Source: CAWHXG01 sp963833235
Lineage (GTDB): Bacteria > Pseudomonadota > Alphaproteobacteria > Rhodobacterales > Rhodobacteraceae
Direction: 5' to 3'
DNA: 64,000 bases
NCBI GenBank assembly: GCA_963833235.1
Contig: CAWHXG010000006.1
Span: forward strand, 372,001-436,000
The position numbers and the translations under genes are program-made. Positions 33,934-42,791 of the stretch are shown here, in pieces. Each line of letters opens with the position of its first letter. The stretch's first letter is position 1. A model generated the notes under the pieces. That model had not been told where the DNA came from and did not search any database. It saw nothing but the letters and a program-made list of their open reading frames with translations.

Positions 33934-34506
33934 ATGCGCCCGGCCGCCCCGCAGGCGCCGCTCATCGGCCCGGGCGGCGCGCCTTACGTGATCGATCCGA
34001 TGATCTCCGCCAAGACCATCGCCGCGCGGATCGAGGCGCTGGCCCGCGAGATCGAGGCGCATTACGCCGGGGTCGAGAAGCTGGTGGTCGTGGGGTTGCT
34101 GCGCGGATCGTTCGTGTTCATCGCCGATCTGGTGCGCGAGCTGGCCCTGCCCGTGGAGGTCGATTTCATCGAGGCGTCGAGCTACGGCGACGCGATGGAA
34201 AGCAGCCGCGAGGTGCGCATCCTGAAGGATCTGCGCAGCGGCGTGGGCGGGCGCGACGTTCTGGTGGTGGAGGACCTGATCGATACCGGCTTCACGATGG
34301 CGCATGTGCTGGGGCTGCTGGCCTCGCGCGGTCCGGGCTCGCTCAGGTCGGTGGCGCTGCTCGACAAGCCCTCCCGGCGCGAAGCAGAGGTGCAGGCCGA
34401 CTGGACTGGCTTCCAGATACCGGACGCGTTCGTCGTGGGGTATGGAATTGATTATGCCCAGAGCAACCGCAATCTTCCCTACATTGGCAAGGTCAGGTTC
34501 CTGTGA
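33934..34506 (+). CDS. hpt: Hypoxanthine phosphoribosyltransferase
   Basis: A 190-residue purine salvage enzyme converting hypoxanthine or guanine to IMP/GMP with PRPP. The PRPP motif VVVEDLIDTGFT, the loop GLLRGSFVFIADLVREL, and the C-terminal DAFVVGYGIDYAQSNRNLPYIG are diagnostic. The ATG at 33934 leaves ~20 residues before the conserved domain; a TTG at 33886 is an alternative. It is divergent from the RatA-like gene. Confidence 0.93.
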   Translation: MRPAAPQAPLIGPGGAPYVIDPMISAKTIAARIEALAREIEAHYAGVEKLVVVGLLRGSFVFIADLVRELALPVEVDFIEASSYGDAMESSREVRILKDLRSGVGGRDVLVVEDLIDTGFTMAHVLGLLASRGPGSLRSVALLDKPSRREAEVQADWTGFQIPDAFVVGYGIDYAQSNRNLPYIGKVRFL

Positions 34507-34586
34507 CCTGACAATTGGACCCATCTTCTTAATGTGGCAGAAAATATTCCCGTTTACGGGTGGCTGCGTTGCACAGGAGGTTGCCG

Positions 34587-35830
34587 ATGTCGCTGGACGT
34601 AAATGAATTGATGCAGCGCGGGCCCCGCGAGGTGATCGACGGGGCATTGACGGCTGTCCGCGAGCATCTGGGGATGGACATCGCCTACCTCTCGGAATTC
34701 ATCGGCGACAGAAGCGTGTTCCGTGCGGTCAGCGCGCCGGGGCTGGAGCATCTCGCCAAAGTCGACGATGCGCACGATATCAAGGATGTCTACTGCCAGC
34801 ACATCCTCGACGGGCGCCTTCCGGAGCTGATCCCCGACACGTCGGCCGAACCGATCGCCGTGGCGTTGCCGATCACCGCCACAGCCCCGATCGGATCGCA
34901 TGTGAGCGTTCCGATCCACCGGCCAGATGGCAGCGTCTACGGCATGTTCTGCTGCCTGGCTGCGACGCCGCGGCCCGATCTCAATCCGCGCGATCTGGCC
35001 GTGATGCGCATGTTCGCCGATCTGGCCGCCGATCAGGTCAACAACGCCCTGTCGCGGCAGAGCCGCATCGCCGAGGTGACGCGCCGCATGAACGACGCGA
35101 TAAAGAAGAACGGGATCGATATCGTCTATCAGCCGATCTTCGATCTCGGTCAGTCCCTGCCCGGAAGGATTCGAGGCGCTCAGCCGTTTCCGCGGCGAAC
35201 CGCGTCGCGCGCCCGATCTCTGGTTCAACGAGGCGGCCGATGTGGGCATGCAGGTGCAGCTGGAGGAACGGGCGATCGCGCTGGCGCTCATCGGGCTCGA
35301 GGCGCTGCCGCCGCGCGTCTATCTGTCGGTGAACGCGTCTCCCGAAACGATCGTGGCTGGCAACTTGCGCAGGGTGTTCGCCGGGTACGATCCCGCACGG
35401 ATCGTGCTGGAGGTGACGGAGCACGCGGCCGTGCCGGACCACGAGGCGCTGCACGCGGCCCTTCGACCGCTTCGCGAGGCCGGCGTGAAACTGGCGGTCG
35501 ACGATGCCGGCGCGGGACATTCGGGGCTGCAGCAGATCCTTCGACTGCGCCCAGACATCATAAAGCTCGACGTTCTCGCTCACCTGCGACATCGACAAGG
35601 ATCAGGCCCGGCGGTCGCTGACCGCGGCGATCATGGCGTTCGCCCGCGAGACAGACGCGCAGGTGATCGCCGAGGGGATCGAGCGCGAGGGTGAGCTTGA
35701 GGTGCTGATCGAGCTCGGCGTGGACCGGGGCCAGGGCTACCTTCTGGGCCGCCCCGCGCCGCTTTCTGACGCGCTGGACAGGTTCGGGCTGAGCGAGAAC
35801 CTTTTCGTGGTGCAGGCGATGCCCGCCTGA
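34587..35830 (+). CDS. GAF-EAL cyclic-di-GMP phosphodiesterase (two +1 indels)
   Basis: About 413 residues after removal of extra bases at 35160-35162 and 35573-35574. The N-terminal ~165 residues form a GAF-type sensor (DIAYLSEFIGDR, HVSVPIHRPDGSVYGMFCCLA). The EAL domain then has GFEALSRF, the conserved Asn in YLSVNAS, Glu in VLEVTEHA, the Asp pair in VDDAGAG, Lys in IIKLD and Glu in VIAEGIE, so all catalytic residues are present. The usual DFGTGYS loop reads DAGAGHS. A perfect AGGAGG lies 6 bp before the ATG. It should hydrolyse c-di-GMP in response to a small ligand. Confidence 0.8.
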
Positions 35831-35888
35831 ACCGGCGCCCAGGTCATTGGCGCGCGCCCGGCCCCGGACGCCCGGGCCGGAGCCGCGC

Positions 35889-36846
35889 CTAGCCTGCTTT
35901 GCCTGTGCCGGAGCGCGCCGCGCGCAACCGGGCGAAATCGTCTCCGGCATGGTAGCTGGAGCGCGTCAACGGGCTTGCCGACACCATGGAAAATCCCTTG
36001 CCCCAGGCGGCTGCCTCATAGCCCGCGAACTCCTCGGGCGTAACGTAGCGGGCGACCGCATGGTGCTTCGGCGTCGGCTGCAGGTACTGGCCGACGGTGA
36101 TGAAATCCACGCCCGCGGCGCGCATGTCGTCCATAACCTGCAGAACCGATTGGCGTTCTTCGCCGAGGCCGACCATGATGCCGGACTTGGTGAAGGTGGC
36201 GGGGTCGATTTCCTTGGCGCGTTGCAGGAGGCGCAGGGAGTGGAAGTAGCGGGCGCCGGGGCGGACCTCGGGGTAGAGGCCGGGGACCGTTTCCAGGTTG
36301 TGGTTGAAGACGTTCGGGCCGGGCCTCCAGCAGCACCTCCAGCGCCTCGGGGCCGCAGCGCAGGAAATCGGGGGTCAGCACCTCGATGGTAGTGCCGGGC
36401 GCGCGGTGGCGGATGGCGCGGATGGTCTGGGCGAAATGCGCGGCGCCGCCGTCGCCGAGGTCGTCGCGGTCGACCGAGGTCACTACCACATGCGCCAGGC
36501 CGAGCTTCACCACGGCGTCCGCCACGCGCCCGGGTTCGAATGAATCCAAGGCGTTGGGCCGCCCGGTGGCGACGTTGCAGAAGGTGCAGCCACGGGTGCA
36601 GATCTCGCCCATGATCATCATCGTGGCGTGGCCCTTCGACCAGCATTCGCCGGCATTGGGGCAGCCCGCCTCCTGACAGACGGTCACGAGGCCGTTGGTC
36701 CTGATGATCTCGCGGGTCTTCAGATACCCCTCGGACCCCGGCGCCCTGACCCTGATCCAGGCCGGTTTCGGCAGCCGCGGGGCATCGGCGCGCCGGGCCT
36801 TTTCGGGGTGCCGCTGGCTGGGAATCGTCAGGTCGCGGGGGGACAT
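35889..36846 (-). CDS. lipA: Lipoyl synthase LipA (one +1 indel)
   Basis: A radical-SAM enzyme that inserts two sulfurs into protein-bound octanoate. The auxiliary-cluster Cys motif (CQEAGCPNAGECW) and radical-SAM motif (CTRGCTFCNVATG) are both present, as is the C-terminal SPLTRSSYHAG with the conserved RSSY. An extra base at 36316-36318 breaks the frame after LLEARP; its removal continues NVFNHNLETVPGLYP and gives 318 residues, the normal length. The ATG at 36846 has AAGGAG six bases upstream. The 11-bp-phased element copy 3 lies 30 bp upstream. Confidence 0.93.
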
Positions 36847-36875
36847 GTGCATCTCCTTCGAGGGGTATCTAAGGC

Positions 36876-36954
36876 GTTCGGGGGGCGGTTTCCAAGTGTC
36901 GGCGTCGTGTCGGCCTTCGGTCGGCCTTTTGTCGGACCCCTGCGCGCGGTCGGG
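36876..36954 (-). repeat. 11-bp-phased CCGAC element, copy 3 (upstream of lipA)
   Basis: Minus-strand relative of the 3591 and 3772 elements. On the plus strand the boxes appear as GTCGG starting at 36898, 36909, 36920 and 36931, again exactly 11 bp apart, next to the CGCAGGGGT lead and the CCCCCCGAA tail. It is more diverged than copies 1 and 2, yet the boxes and phase are kept. It points toward lipA. Confidence 0.7.
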
Positions 36955-37080
36955 CGGCGCGGACGCAACGCAAAACCTGTGCGCCAGCGCACAGAGCCGG
37001 CGGTTGCGACGCCCGCCCATCCGGCTAGGTGCCTGCCCGAGGATCGGCCGCGGCCGGCCCGCGCAGCAAAGGAGCCCCCC

Positions 37081-37659
37081 ATGACCAGCATCGCGATCGT
37101 CTATCATTCCGGCTACGGCCATACCGAGAAGCAGGCGCAGGCCGTGCGCGACGGCGCCATCGAGGCCGGCGCCGAGGTGCGGCTGCTGAAGGCCGCCGAC
37201 CTGGCCAGCCCCGAGAGCGGCCCGTGGGACGTGCTGGAGGCGGCGGACGCGATCGTCTTCGGCGCGCCGACCTACATGGGCAGCGTCGCGGCGCCGTTCG
37301 AGGCCTTCGCCGATGCCACGAGCAAGCCGTGGCACGCGCAGAAGTGGAAGGACAAGCTGGCGGCGGGCTTCACCTGCTCCTCGGGCCTTGCGGGCGACAA
37401 GTCGGCGACGCTGCTGCGGATGGCGACGCTGGCGGCGCAGCACGGGATGCTGTGGGTGGGGCTCGGCCTGCCGCCGGGCACGCCGGACCATCCGGGCGAC
37501 GACGCGGAGAACCTCAACCGGCTGGGATACTTCCTGGGCGCCGGCGCGCAGGCGGGCGCGACCGAGGGGCCGGACGTGGCGCCGCGGGCCTCGGACCTGG
37601 CGACGGCGAAGTTTCTGGGGGCGCGGGTCGCGGGGTTCGCGGCGAAGCTGGCGGGGTGA
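37081..37659 (+). CDS. Flavodoxin-fold NAD(P)H oxidoreductase (WrbA-like)
   Basis: A 192-residue protein with a flavodoxin fold. The phosphate-binding loop YHSGYGHTEKQA at residues 8-19, the flavin loop FGAPTYMGSVAAPFEAF and FTCSSGLAGDKSATLLRMATLAAQHGMLWVGLG resemble WrbA and related NAD(P)H-dependent FMN reductases or quinone reductases. The electron acceptor is unknown. The ATG at 37081 is preceded by AAAGGAG. It is divergent from lipA. Confidence 0.85.
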   Translation: MTSIAIVYHSGYGHTEKQAQAVRDGAIEAGAEVRLLKAADLASPESGPWDVLEAADAIVFGAPTYMGSVAAPFEAFADATSKPWHAQKWKDKLAAGFTCSSGLAGDKSATLLRMATLAAQHGMLWVGLGLPPGTPDHPGDDAENLNRLGYFLGAGAQAGATEGPDVAPRASDLATAKFLGARVAGFAAKLAG

Positions 37660-37866
37660 GGGTGGATGGGGAGGCATTGCGGAGTTGTGACGCTACGCGG
37701 GCACATCCCCATCCTGTGACCCTTAATCAATTTGTACCAACATAGAAATTTTCACCCGTTAGCGGCTCGCAAATCGACGTTTCTATCGGCTGTCCTAATA
37801 GGGGCGGCAATATTCGGTATAAGCCTTATACTGTCATTCCGGACCGCCATTTTATCAGGGCTCCGT

Positions 37867-38514
37867 TTATTCGCTCTTTGCAGCTTTCGATGGAGGAAAA
37901 TCCCCGCCACCCCGTAGCGCCTCAAGCATCTTCAGGGGATCAGGGGTGTTCGAACGACGACCCTCAATCTTCTTCTGATAACTCCCTGCGTCCGGCCCCC
38001 AGTCGAAGTAAATACCATGATCGGGTTTCCGCAGCTGTTCCGCTTCGTGGGCATCGATTGAAAGCTGAATGGTGGATAGAAGAAGCGTCGCATCCTTACC
38101 GATGATTTTTCCGAACACATCAAGCTCGTAGTCCCCCGCCGCAAAGTCGAACCCCTTGATGTCCGTCGGGGTCAGAAAGTGATGGTTCGTAGCGATACCA
38201 TCTTGACCCACGAACAAGCCACTTCCCCGCGCCAAATGTTTTTCTCCATAAACCCAAATGCTGAAATTCTGTTGGGTCTCGCCACGGCGCAATCGAATGA
38301 AAAGATGTTCAAGGACAATTCCTTGCTTCCCCGTGGCATAAAGAAGCGTTCGTAAGAAGACCTTCGATATACCACCTTCGTTCCCGTCGGGGCCGAAGAA
38401 TACAACTGTCGGACGTGTCATTTTCAACGACCCCCGCCGAAGATGTGTCAACCATAAGGTTGCGCAAGATACAATTAAGGCAAAGAGCGAGATTCCGATA
38501 GTAAAGTATTGCAT
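37867..38514 (-). CDS. Hypothetical single-pass membrane protein in an A+T-richer islet
   Basis: A 215-residue protein I do not recognise. Residues 3-23 form a hydrophobic segment (FTIGISLFALIVSCATLWL) followed by basic residues, so a cytoplasmic or periplasmic domain of ~185 residues is anchored at the N-terminus. That domain has mixed alpha/beta character (ISKVFLRTLLYATGKQGIVLEHLFIRLRR). Base composition and codon use are clearly less G+C-rich than in neighbours, suggesting horizontal acquisition. The ATG at 38514 is chosen because it begins at the membrane segment; a longer frame up to 38604 has no support. Confidence 0.6.
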   Translation of the reverse strand: MQYFTIGISLFALIVSCATLWLTHLRRGSLKMTRPTVVFFGPDGNEGGISKVFLRTLLYATGKQGIVLEHLFIRLRRGETQQNFSIWVYGEKHLARGSGLFVGQDGIATNHHFLTPTDIKGFDFAAGDYELDVFGKIIGKDATLLLSTIQLSIDAHEAEQLRKPDHGIYFDWGPDAGSYQKKIEGRRSNTPDPLKMLEALRGGGDFPPSKAAKSE

Positions 38515-38637
38515 CCAGTGGCCTCGCTCATTCCTTGGAACGACTTGGGGAACAGCATCCGCTGAAGCAACCAAACCGCTCCCGTGCGTCCGTAGTGCCC
38601 GCAAGGCGGACGTTCAAGTTACAGTCAGATATGAACC

Positions 38638-39768
38638 TCAAACCCGCTCGATATCCCCCGTCTCCCGCAGCGCATGAAACCCCGCCTGCCACGCCGCGAA
38701 GCGCCCTTCGCCGATGGCCTCGCGCATCCCCGCCATCAGCTCCTGATAATAGTGCAGGTTGTGCCAGGTGAGGAGCATGCCGGAGATCATCTCCTTCGAC
38801 CGAAACACGTGGTGCAGGTAGGCGCGGGAGTAGTTGCGGCAGGCGGGGCATCCGCATTCCTCGTCCAGCGGGCGGGGGTCGTCGGCGTGGCGGGCGTTGT
38901 CGATGTTCACCGACCCGCGGCGGGTGAAGGCCTGGCCGGTGCGGCCGGAGCGGGAGGGCAGCACGCAATCCATCATGTCGATCCCGCGGGCCACGGCGCC
39001 GACGATGTCGTCGGGCTTGCCGACGCCCATGAGGTAGCGCGGGGCGTCCTCGGGCAGCATGTCGGTCGCGTCGTCGAGCACGCCGAACATCGCCGCCTGC
39101 CCCTCGCCCACCGCCAGCCCGCCCACCGCGTAGCCATGAAAGCCGATGGCGCGCAGGGCCTCGGCGCTGGCGGCGCGCTGGTCGGGGAAGACGCTGCCCT
39201 GCTGGATGCCGAAAAGCGCGTGGCCCGGGCGGTCTCCGAACGCCTCGCGGGAGCGGGCGGCCCACCGCATGGAGAGCTCCATGGAGGCGCGGGCGGTGCC
39301 CTCCTCCGCCGGGAAGGGGGTGCATTCGTCGAAGCACATCACGATGTCGGAGCCGAGGAGGGCCTGGATCTCCATGCTGCGCTCGGGGGTGAGCAGGTGC
39401 TCGGAGCCGTCGATATGGCTTTTGAAGCGGACGCCGTGCTCGTCCATCCGGCGCAGCGCGTTGAGGCTCATGACCTGGAAGCCGCCGGAATCGGTGAGGA
39501 TGGGCCTGGGCCAGTCCATGAAGCGGTGCAGGCCGCCGAGGCGGGCGATGCGCTCGGCGCCGGGGCGGAGCATCAGGTGGTAGGTATTGCCCAGGAGGAT
39601 GTCGGCGCCGGTGGCCGCGACGCTGGCTGGCAGCATCGCCTTGACGGTGGCGGCGGTGCCGACGGGCATGAAGGCGGGCGTGCGGATGGGCCCGCGGGGG
39701 GTGTCGATGACCCCGGTGCGCGCCCGGCCCTCGGTGGCGGCGCGGGTGAATTGGAATTGACGGGTCAT
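38638..39768 (-). CDS. tgt: tRNA-guanine transglycosylase
   Basis: A 376-residue enzyme that swaps guanine for preQ1 at position 34 of Asp, Asn, His and Tyr tRNAs (queuosine pathway). Landmarks are TDSGGFQVMSL (with one catalytic Asp), GVGKPDDIVGAVARGIDMMDCVLPSR (catalytic nucleophile Asp in MMDCVLP) and the zinc ligands CGCPAC with His in LTWHNLHY. The ATG at 39768 (MTRQF) begins at the conserved domain. No queA or other queuosine genes are in the window. Confidence 0.96.
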   Translation of the reverse strand: MTRQFQFTRAATEGRARTGVIDTPRGPIRTPAFMPVGTAATVKAMLPASVAATGADILLGNTYHLMLRPGAERIARLGGLHRFMDWPRPILTDSGGFQVMSLNALRRMDEHGVRFKSHIDGSEHLLTPERSMEIQALLGSDIVMCFDECTPFPAEEGTARASMELSMRWAARSREAFGDRPGHALFGIQQGSVFPDQRAASAEALRAIGFHGYAVGGLAVGEGQAAMFGVLDDATDMLPEDAPRYLMGVGKPDDIVGAVARGIDMMDCVLPSRSGRTGQAFTRRGSVNIDNARHADDPRPLDEECGCPACRNYSRAYLHHVFRSKEMISGMLLTWHNLHYYQELMAGMREAIGEGRFAAWQAGFHALRETGDIERV

Positions 39769-39836
39769 GGATTCCGCTGTTGGACAGGAGGCCACCGCTT
39801 CTTGCGGCGGATGGCGAGGCAGATCAAGGGAGCCCC

Positions 39837-41261
39837 ATGGGCGAGATCGAGGACGAGAGCGCGGCGCCCGACTATTTCCGGGTGGGCTGGGAGGAATGGG
39901 TGAGCCTGCCGGATCTGGGGCTGCCGGCGATGCGCGCGAAGGTGGATACCGGGGCGCGGACCTCGGCGCTGCATGCCTTCGACATCGAGCCCTTCGGGCC
40001 GGAGGACGCGCCGCGGGTGCGTTTCGGCATCCATCCGATCCCGGGGCGGGACGACGTGTCGATCCCGTGCTCGGCGCAGGTGCTGGACCGGCGGGAGGTG
40101 ACGTCGTCGAACGGCGAGATGGAGCTGCGCTACGTGATCGGCACGGTGATCTCGGTGGGCGGGCGGACCTGGCCGATCGAGGTGACGCTGACGGACAGGG
40201 GCAGCATGGCCTACCGGATGCTTCTGGGCCGGCAGGCGCTGGCCGAGGACATCGTGGTGGTGCCGGGCGAACGGCGGTTCCAGCCGGAGCTGAGCTACGA
40301 CGTGTATCACACGGGCGCGGTGGCGGAGGCGGCGCCGCGGCGGTCGCTTCGGGTGGCGGTGCTGAGCCGCGAGGCGCGGACCTACACGACCCGCCGGCTG
40401 GTGGATGAGGGGCAGGCGCGCGGCCACGTGGTGGAGGTGATCGACACGACGCGGTGCTACATGGCGATCAACGCCGAGGCGCCCGACGTGCATTACGACG
40501 GCCGTCGGCTGCCGCGCTACGACGTGGTGATCCCGCGGATCGGGGCCAGCACCACCGCCTACGGCGCGGCGGTGATCCGGCAGTTCGAGACCATCGGGAC
40601 ATTCGTGGTGAACCCCGCGGAGGGGATCCTGGCGAGCCGCGACAAGCTCTGGGCGCATCAGGTGCTGGCGCGGCACCGGATCGGGATGCCGGAGACAGCG
40701 TTCGCCGCCTCGCCGCAGGACACCGACAACCTGATCGGGCTGGTGGGCACGGCGCCGCTGGTGGTGAAGCTGCTGCAGGGCTCGGCCGGTCAGGGCGTGG
40801 TGCTGGCCGAAACCCGCAAGGCGGCGGTGGCGGTGATCGCGGCGTTCCGGGGGCTGAAGGCGAATTTCCTGGTGCAGCATTTCGTGAAGGAGGCGGCGGG
40901 CGAGACGATCCGCTGCCTGGTGATCGGCGGCCGCGTCGTGGCGGCGGTGAAGCGCGCGGCGCCCGAGGGGGTGCGGCGGGTGCAGGGGCCGGAGGTGACG
41001 GCCGTGAAGGTGCGCCTGCGCCGCGCGGAGCGGGAGGCGGCGGTGAAGGCGGCCCGCGCGCTGAAGCTGCGGCTGGCGGCCGTGGACCTTCTGCGCGCCG
41101 CCGACGGGCCGAAGGTGGTCGAGGTGAACGCGACGCCGGGCTTCGAGGGACTGGAGCCGGTCGTGGGCGGGAACCTCGCGGGGCTGCTCTACGACGAGAT
41201 CGAGAAGCGGGTGCGGCCGCATCCGGCGCGGCGGCGGGCCGTGGCCGCGGCGCGGGACTGA
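39837..41261 (+). CDS. Zn-protease-like / RimK ATP-grasp ligase fusion
   Basis: A 474-residue two-domain protein. Residues ~15-150 match the ATP-dependent zinc protease-like (RimK-associated, retropepsin-like) domain: LPAMRAKVDTGARTSALHAF and YRMLLGRQAL. Residues ~175-460 are an ATP-grasp ligase of the RimK family (VLSREARTYTTRRLVDEG, GSAGQGVVLAE, FVKEAAGETIRCLVIGG, VEVNATPGFEGLE). RimK enzymes add glutamates to C-termini (for example ribosomal protein S6) or make poly-glutamate. The two domains are usually encoded by neighbouring genes. The ATG at 39837 leads straight into the protease-like domain. The substrate is unknown. Confidence 0.8.
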   Translation: MGEIEDESAAPDYFRVGWEEWVSLPDLGLPAMRAKVDTGARTSALHAFDIEPFGPEDAPRVRFGIHPIPGRDDVSIPCSAQVLDRREVTSSNGEMELRYVIGTVISVGGRTWPIEVTLTDRGSMAYRMLLGRQALAEDIVVVPGERRFQPELSYDVYHTGAVAEAAPRRSLRVAVLSREARTYTTRRLVDEGQARGHVVEVIDTTRCYMAINAEAPDVHYDGRRLPRYDVVIPRIGASTTAYGAAVIRQFETIGTFVVNPAEGILASRDKLWAHQVLARHRIGMPETAFAASPQDTDNLIGLVGTAPLVVKLLQGSAGQGVVLAETRKAAVAVIAAFRGLKANFLVQHFVKEAAGETIRCLVIGGRVVAAVKRAAPEGVRRVQGPEVTAVKVRLRRAEREAAVKAARALKLRLAAVDLLRAADGPKVVEVNATPGFEGLEPVVGGNLAGLLYDEIEKRVRPHPARRRAVAAARD

Positions 41262-41268
41262 CCCGGCC

Positions 41269-41297
41269 TTTACGCCCCGGGCGGGCATGCCTATGTT
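41269..41297 (+). promoter_or_regulatory. Promoter candidate for sufT
   Basis: TTTACG (41269-41274) and TATGTT (41292-41297) are separated by 17 bp, about 29 bp before the sufT ATG, which has an AGGGGA ribosome site. Confidence 0.4.
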
Positions 41298-41325
41298 GGG
41301 TGACTGAAACACTAGGGGATTGCCG

Positions 41326-41730
41326 ATGCCCGGAACCGATGCCGCCAGCCGCCCCATGAGCGATGCCGACCAGCCCGCGCAGGAGCGGCTTGAAGGCGCG
41401 CCGCTGATCCGCCCGTCGAGCACCGACCATCCGCTCTACGACGACGTGGTGGCCGCGTGCCGATCCGTCTACGACCCCGAGATTCCGGTGAACATCTACG
41501 ACCTGGGGCTGATCTACACGATCCTCATCACCGAGGAGTCCGACGTGGACGTGACGATGTCGCTTACCGCGCCCGGCTGCCCGGTGGCGGGCGAGATGCC
41601 GGGCTGGGTGGCCGATGCGGTCGAGCCCCTGCCCGGCGTGCGTCAGGTCAACGTGGCGCTGACCTTCGAGCCGCCCTGGGGCATGGAGATGATGTCGGAC
41701 GAGGCGCGGCTGGAGCTGGGCTTCATGTAG
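41326..41730 (+). CDS. sufT: SUF-system Fe-S assembly protein SufT (DUF59/MIP18)
   Basis: A 134-residue protein of the MIP18/PaaD-like family. Residues ~35-134 contain VYDPEIPVNIYDLGLIY, SLTAPGCPVAGEMPGWV (with the conserved Cys) and LTFEPPWGMEMMSDEARLELGFM, exactly the SufT/YitW pattern. SufT aids maturation of Fe-S proteins. The N-terminal ~34 residues are a variable extension. An A-type Fe-S carrier gene lies ~4 kb downstream on the same strand. Its 3' end is overlapped by an antisense small ORF. Confidence 0.88.
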   Translation: MPGTDAASRPMSDADQPAQERLEGAPLIRPSSTDHPLYDDVVAACRSVYDPEIPVNIYDLGLIYTILITEESDVDVTMSLTAPGCPVAGEMPGWVADAVEPLPGVRQVNVALTFEPPWGMEMMSDEARLELGFM

Positions 41731-41870
41731 GCCAGCCAGCGCGCGGCGCGGGCAAGGCGCGCGCGGCGCTTGCGGTTTCGGGAGGCGACTTTCATTTCTG
41801 CAAAGAGCAGCTGTTCGGCCTCGTATTCCGTCGTGGGAACGCGGGGTTGGGCGCGGTGGACGTTGAGCAT
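41643..41870 (-). CDS. Small basic hypothetical protein, antisense to the sufT 3' end
   Basis: A 75-residue ORF starting at an ATG (41870) preceded by a good ribosome site (AAGGAG, eight bases upstream). The first ~50 residues look genuine (PTTEYEAEQLLFAEMKVAS followed by a strongly basic RNRKRRARLARAARW). The last ~25 residues run antisense through the end of sufT, so the true end may be a lost nearer stop. It is divergent from the lysR gene, which often marks a LysR target. No family is recognised. Confidence 0.45.
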   Translation of the reverse strand: MLNVHRAQPRVPTTEYEAEQLLFAEMKVASRNRKRRARLARAARWLAYMKPSSSRASSDIISMPQGGSKVSATLT

Positions 41871-41954
41871 GGGGTCTCTCCTTTGCTGCAGGGATGACCT
41901 ATGCCGGGCGGCGCCCCGTTGTGAGCCGCCACGCCCGCGAGTAGACTTGCATCC

Positions 41955-42791
41955 ATGAAAGCGTTCTCGTGGGATGACATGTCGCTTTTCGCCGCCGTGG
42001 CGCGGGCCGGTTCGCTGGCCGGGGCCGCCGGGCGGACCGGCGTGAGCATCGCGACGCTCAGCCGGCGGATGACGGCGCTGGAGGCGCGGCTGGGCCGGCG
42101 GCTGTTCCTGCACGGCACGTCGGGCTATGCGGTCACGGGCGACGGGCGCGACCTGCTGGCGCGCGCCGAACGGATGGAGGCCGCCGCCGCCGAGATCGAC
42201 GGCTGGCGGCAGGCGGGCGCCGGGCCGGTGCGGGTGCGCATCTCGGCCGGGACCTGGACGATGGAGCATCTGGCCGCGAACCTTCCCCGCTTCCGCCCGG
42301 CAAAGGCCGCCTGGATCCCGGAATTCCTGCATTGCAACCTCGACATGGATATCGCCCGGCGGGAGGTCGACATCGGCATCCGCAACCGGCGGCCCGAGCA
42401 GCCCTGGCTTGCGGGGCGCCGCACGGGCGAGGTGCATTACGCCGTCTATGCCGCGCATGAGGGCGTGGCGGGCTGGATCGGGGCGAGCCACGACGCGGCG
42501 CAGACGCGCAGCGCGGCCTGGGTGACGGCGCATCACGGCCACGAGATCGTCACCAGCGCCAACGAGCCGAGGCTGGCGATGGCACTGGCCGAGGCGGGGA
42601 TCGGCCGGGTGGTGCTGCCCGATTTCGCCGGCGACCCGCGCCCCGGGCTGGTGCGGATCGGCGGGCGGATCGAGGCGCTGACCCACGAGGAATGGCTGGT
42701 GAGCCACCACGAGGGCCGCCACGAGCCGCCGGTGCGCGCGGCGCTGGAGGCTTTGGGGACGTTCCTGACGAACTGGGACAGCGACGCATGA
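41955..42791 (+). CDS. LysR-family transcriptional regulator
   Basis: A 278-residue regulator. The N-terminal winged helix-turn-helix (DMSLFAAVARAGSLAGAAGR, SIATLSRRMTALEARLGRRLF) is typical; a substrate-binding domain follows, somewhat short and diverged (IPEFLHCNLDMDIARREVDIGIR). The likely targets are the divergent small ORF upstream and/or the acetyltransferase that overlaps its stop (ATGA). The co-inducer cannot be predicted. Confidence 0.85.
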   Translation: MKAFSWDDMSLFAAVARAGSLAGAAGRTGVSIATLSRRMTALEARLGRRLFLHGTSGYAVTGDGRDLLARAERMEAAAAEIDGWRQAGAGPVRVRISAGTWTMEHLAANLPRFRPAKAAWIPEFLHCNLDMDIARREVDIGIRNRRPEQPWLAGRRTGEVHYAVYAAHEGVAGWIGASHDAAQTRSAAWVTAHHGHEIVTSANEPRLAMALAEAGIGRVVLPDFAGDPRPGLVRIGGRIEALTHEEWLVSHHEGRHEPPVRAALEALGTFLTNWDSDA

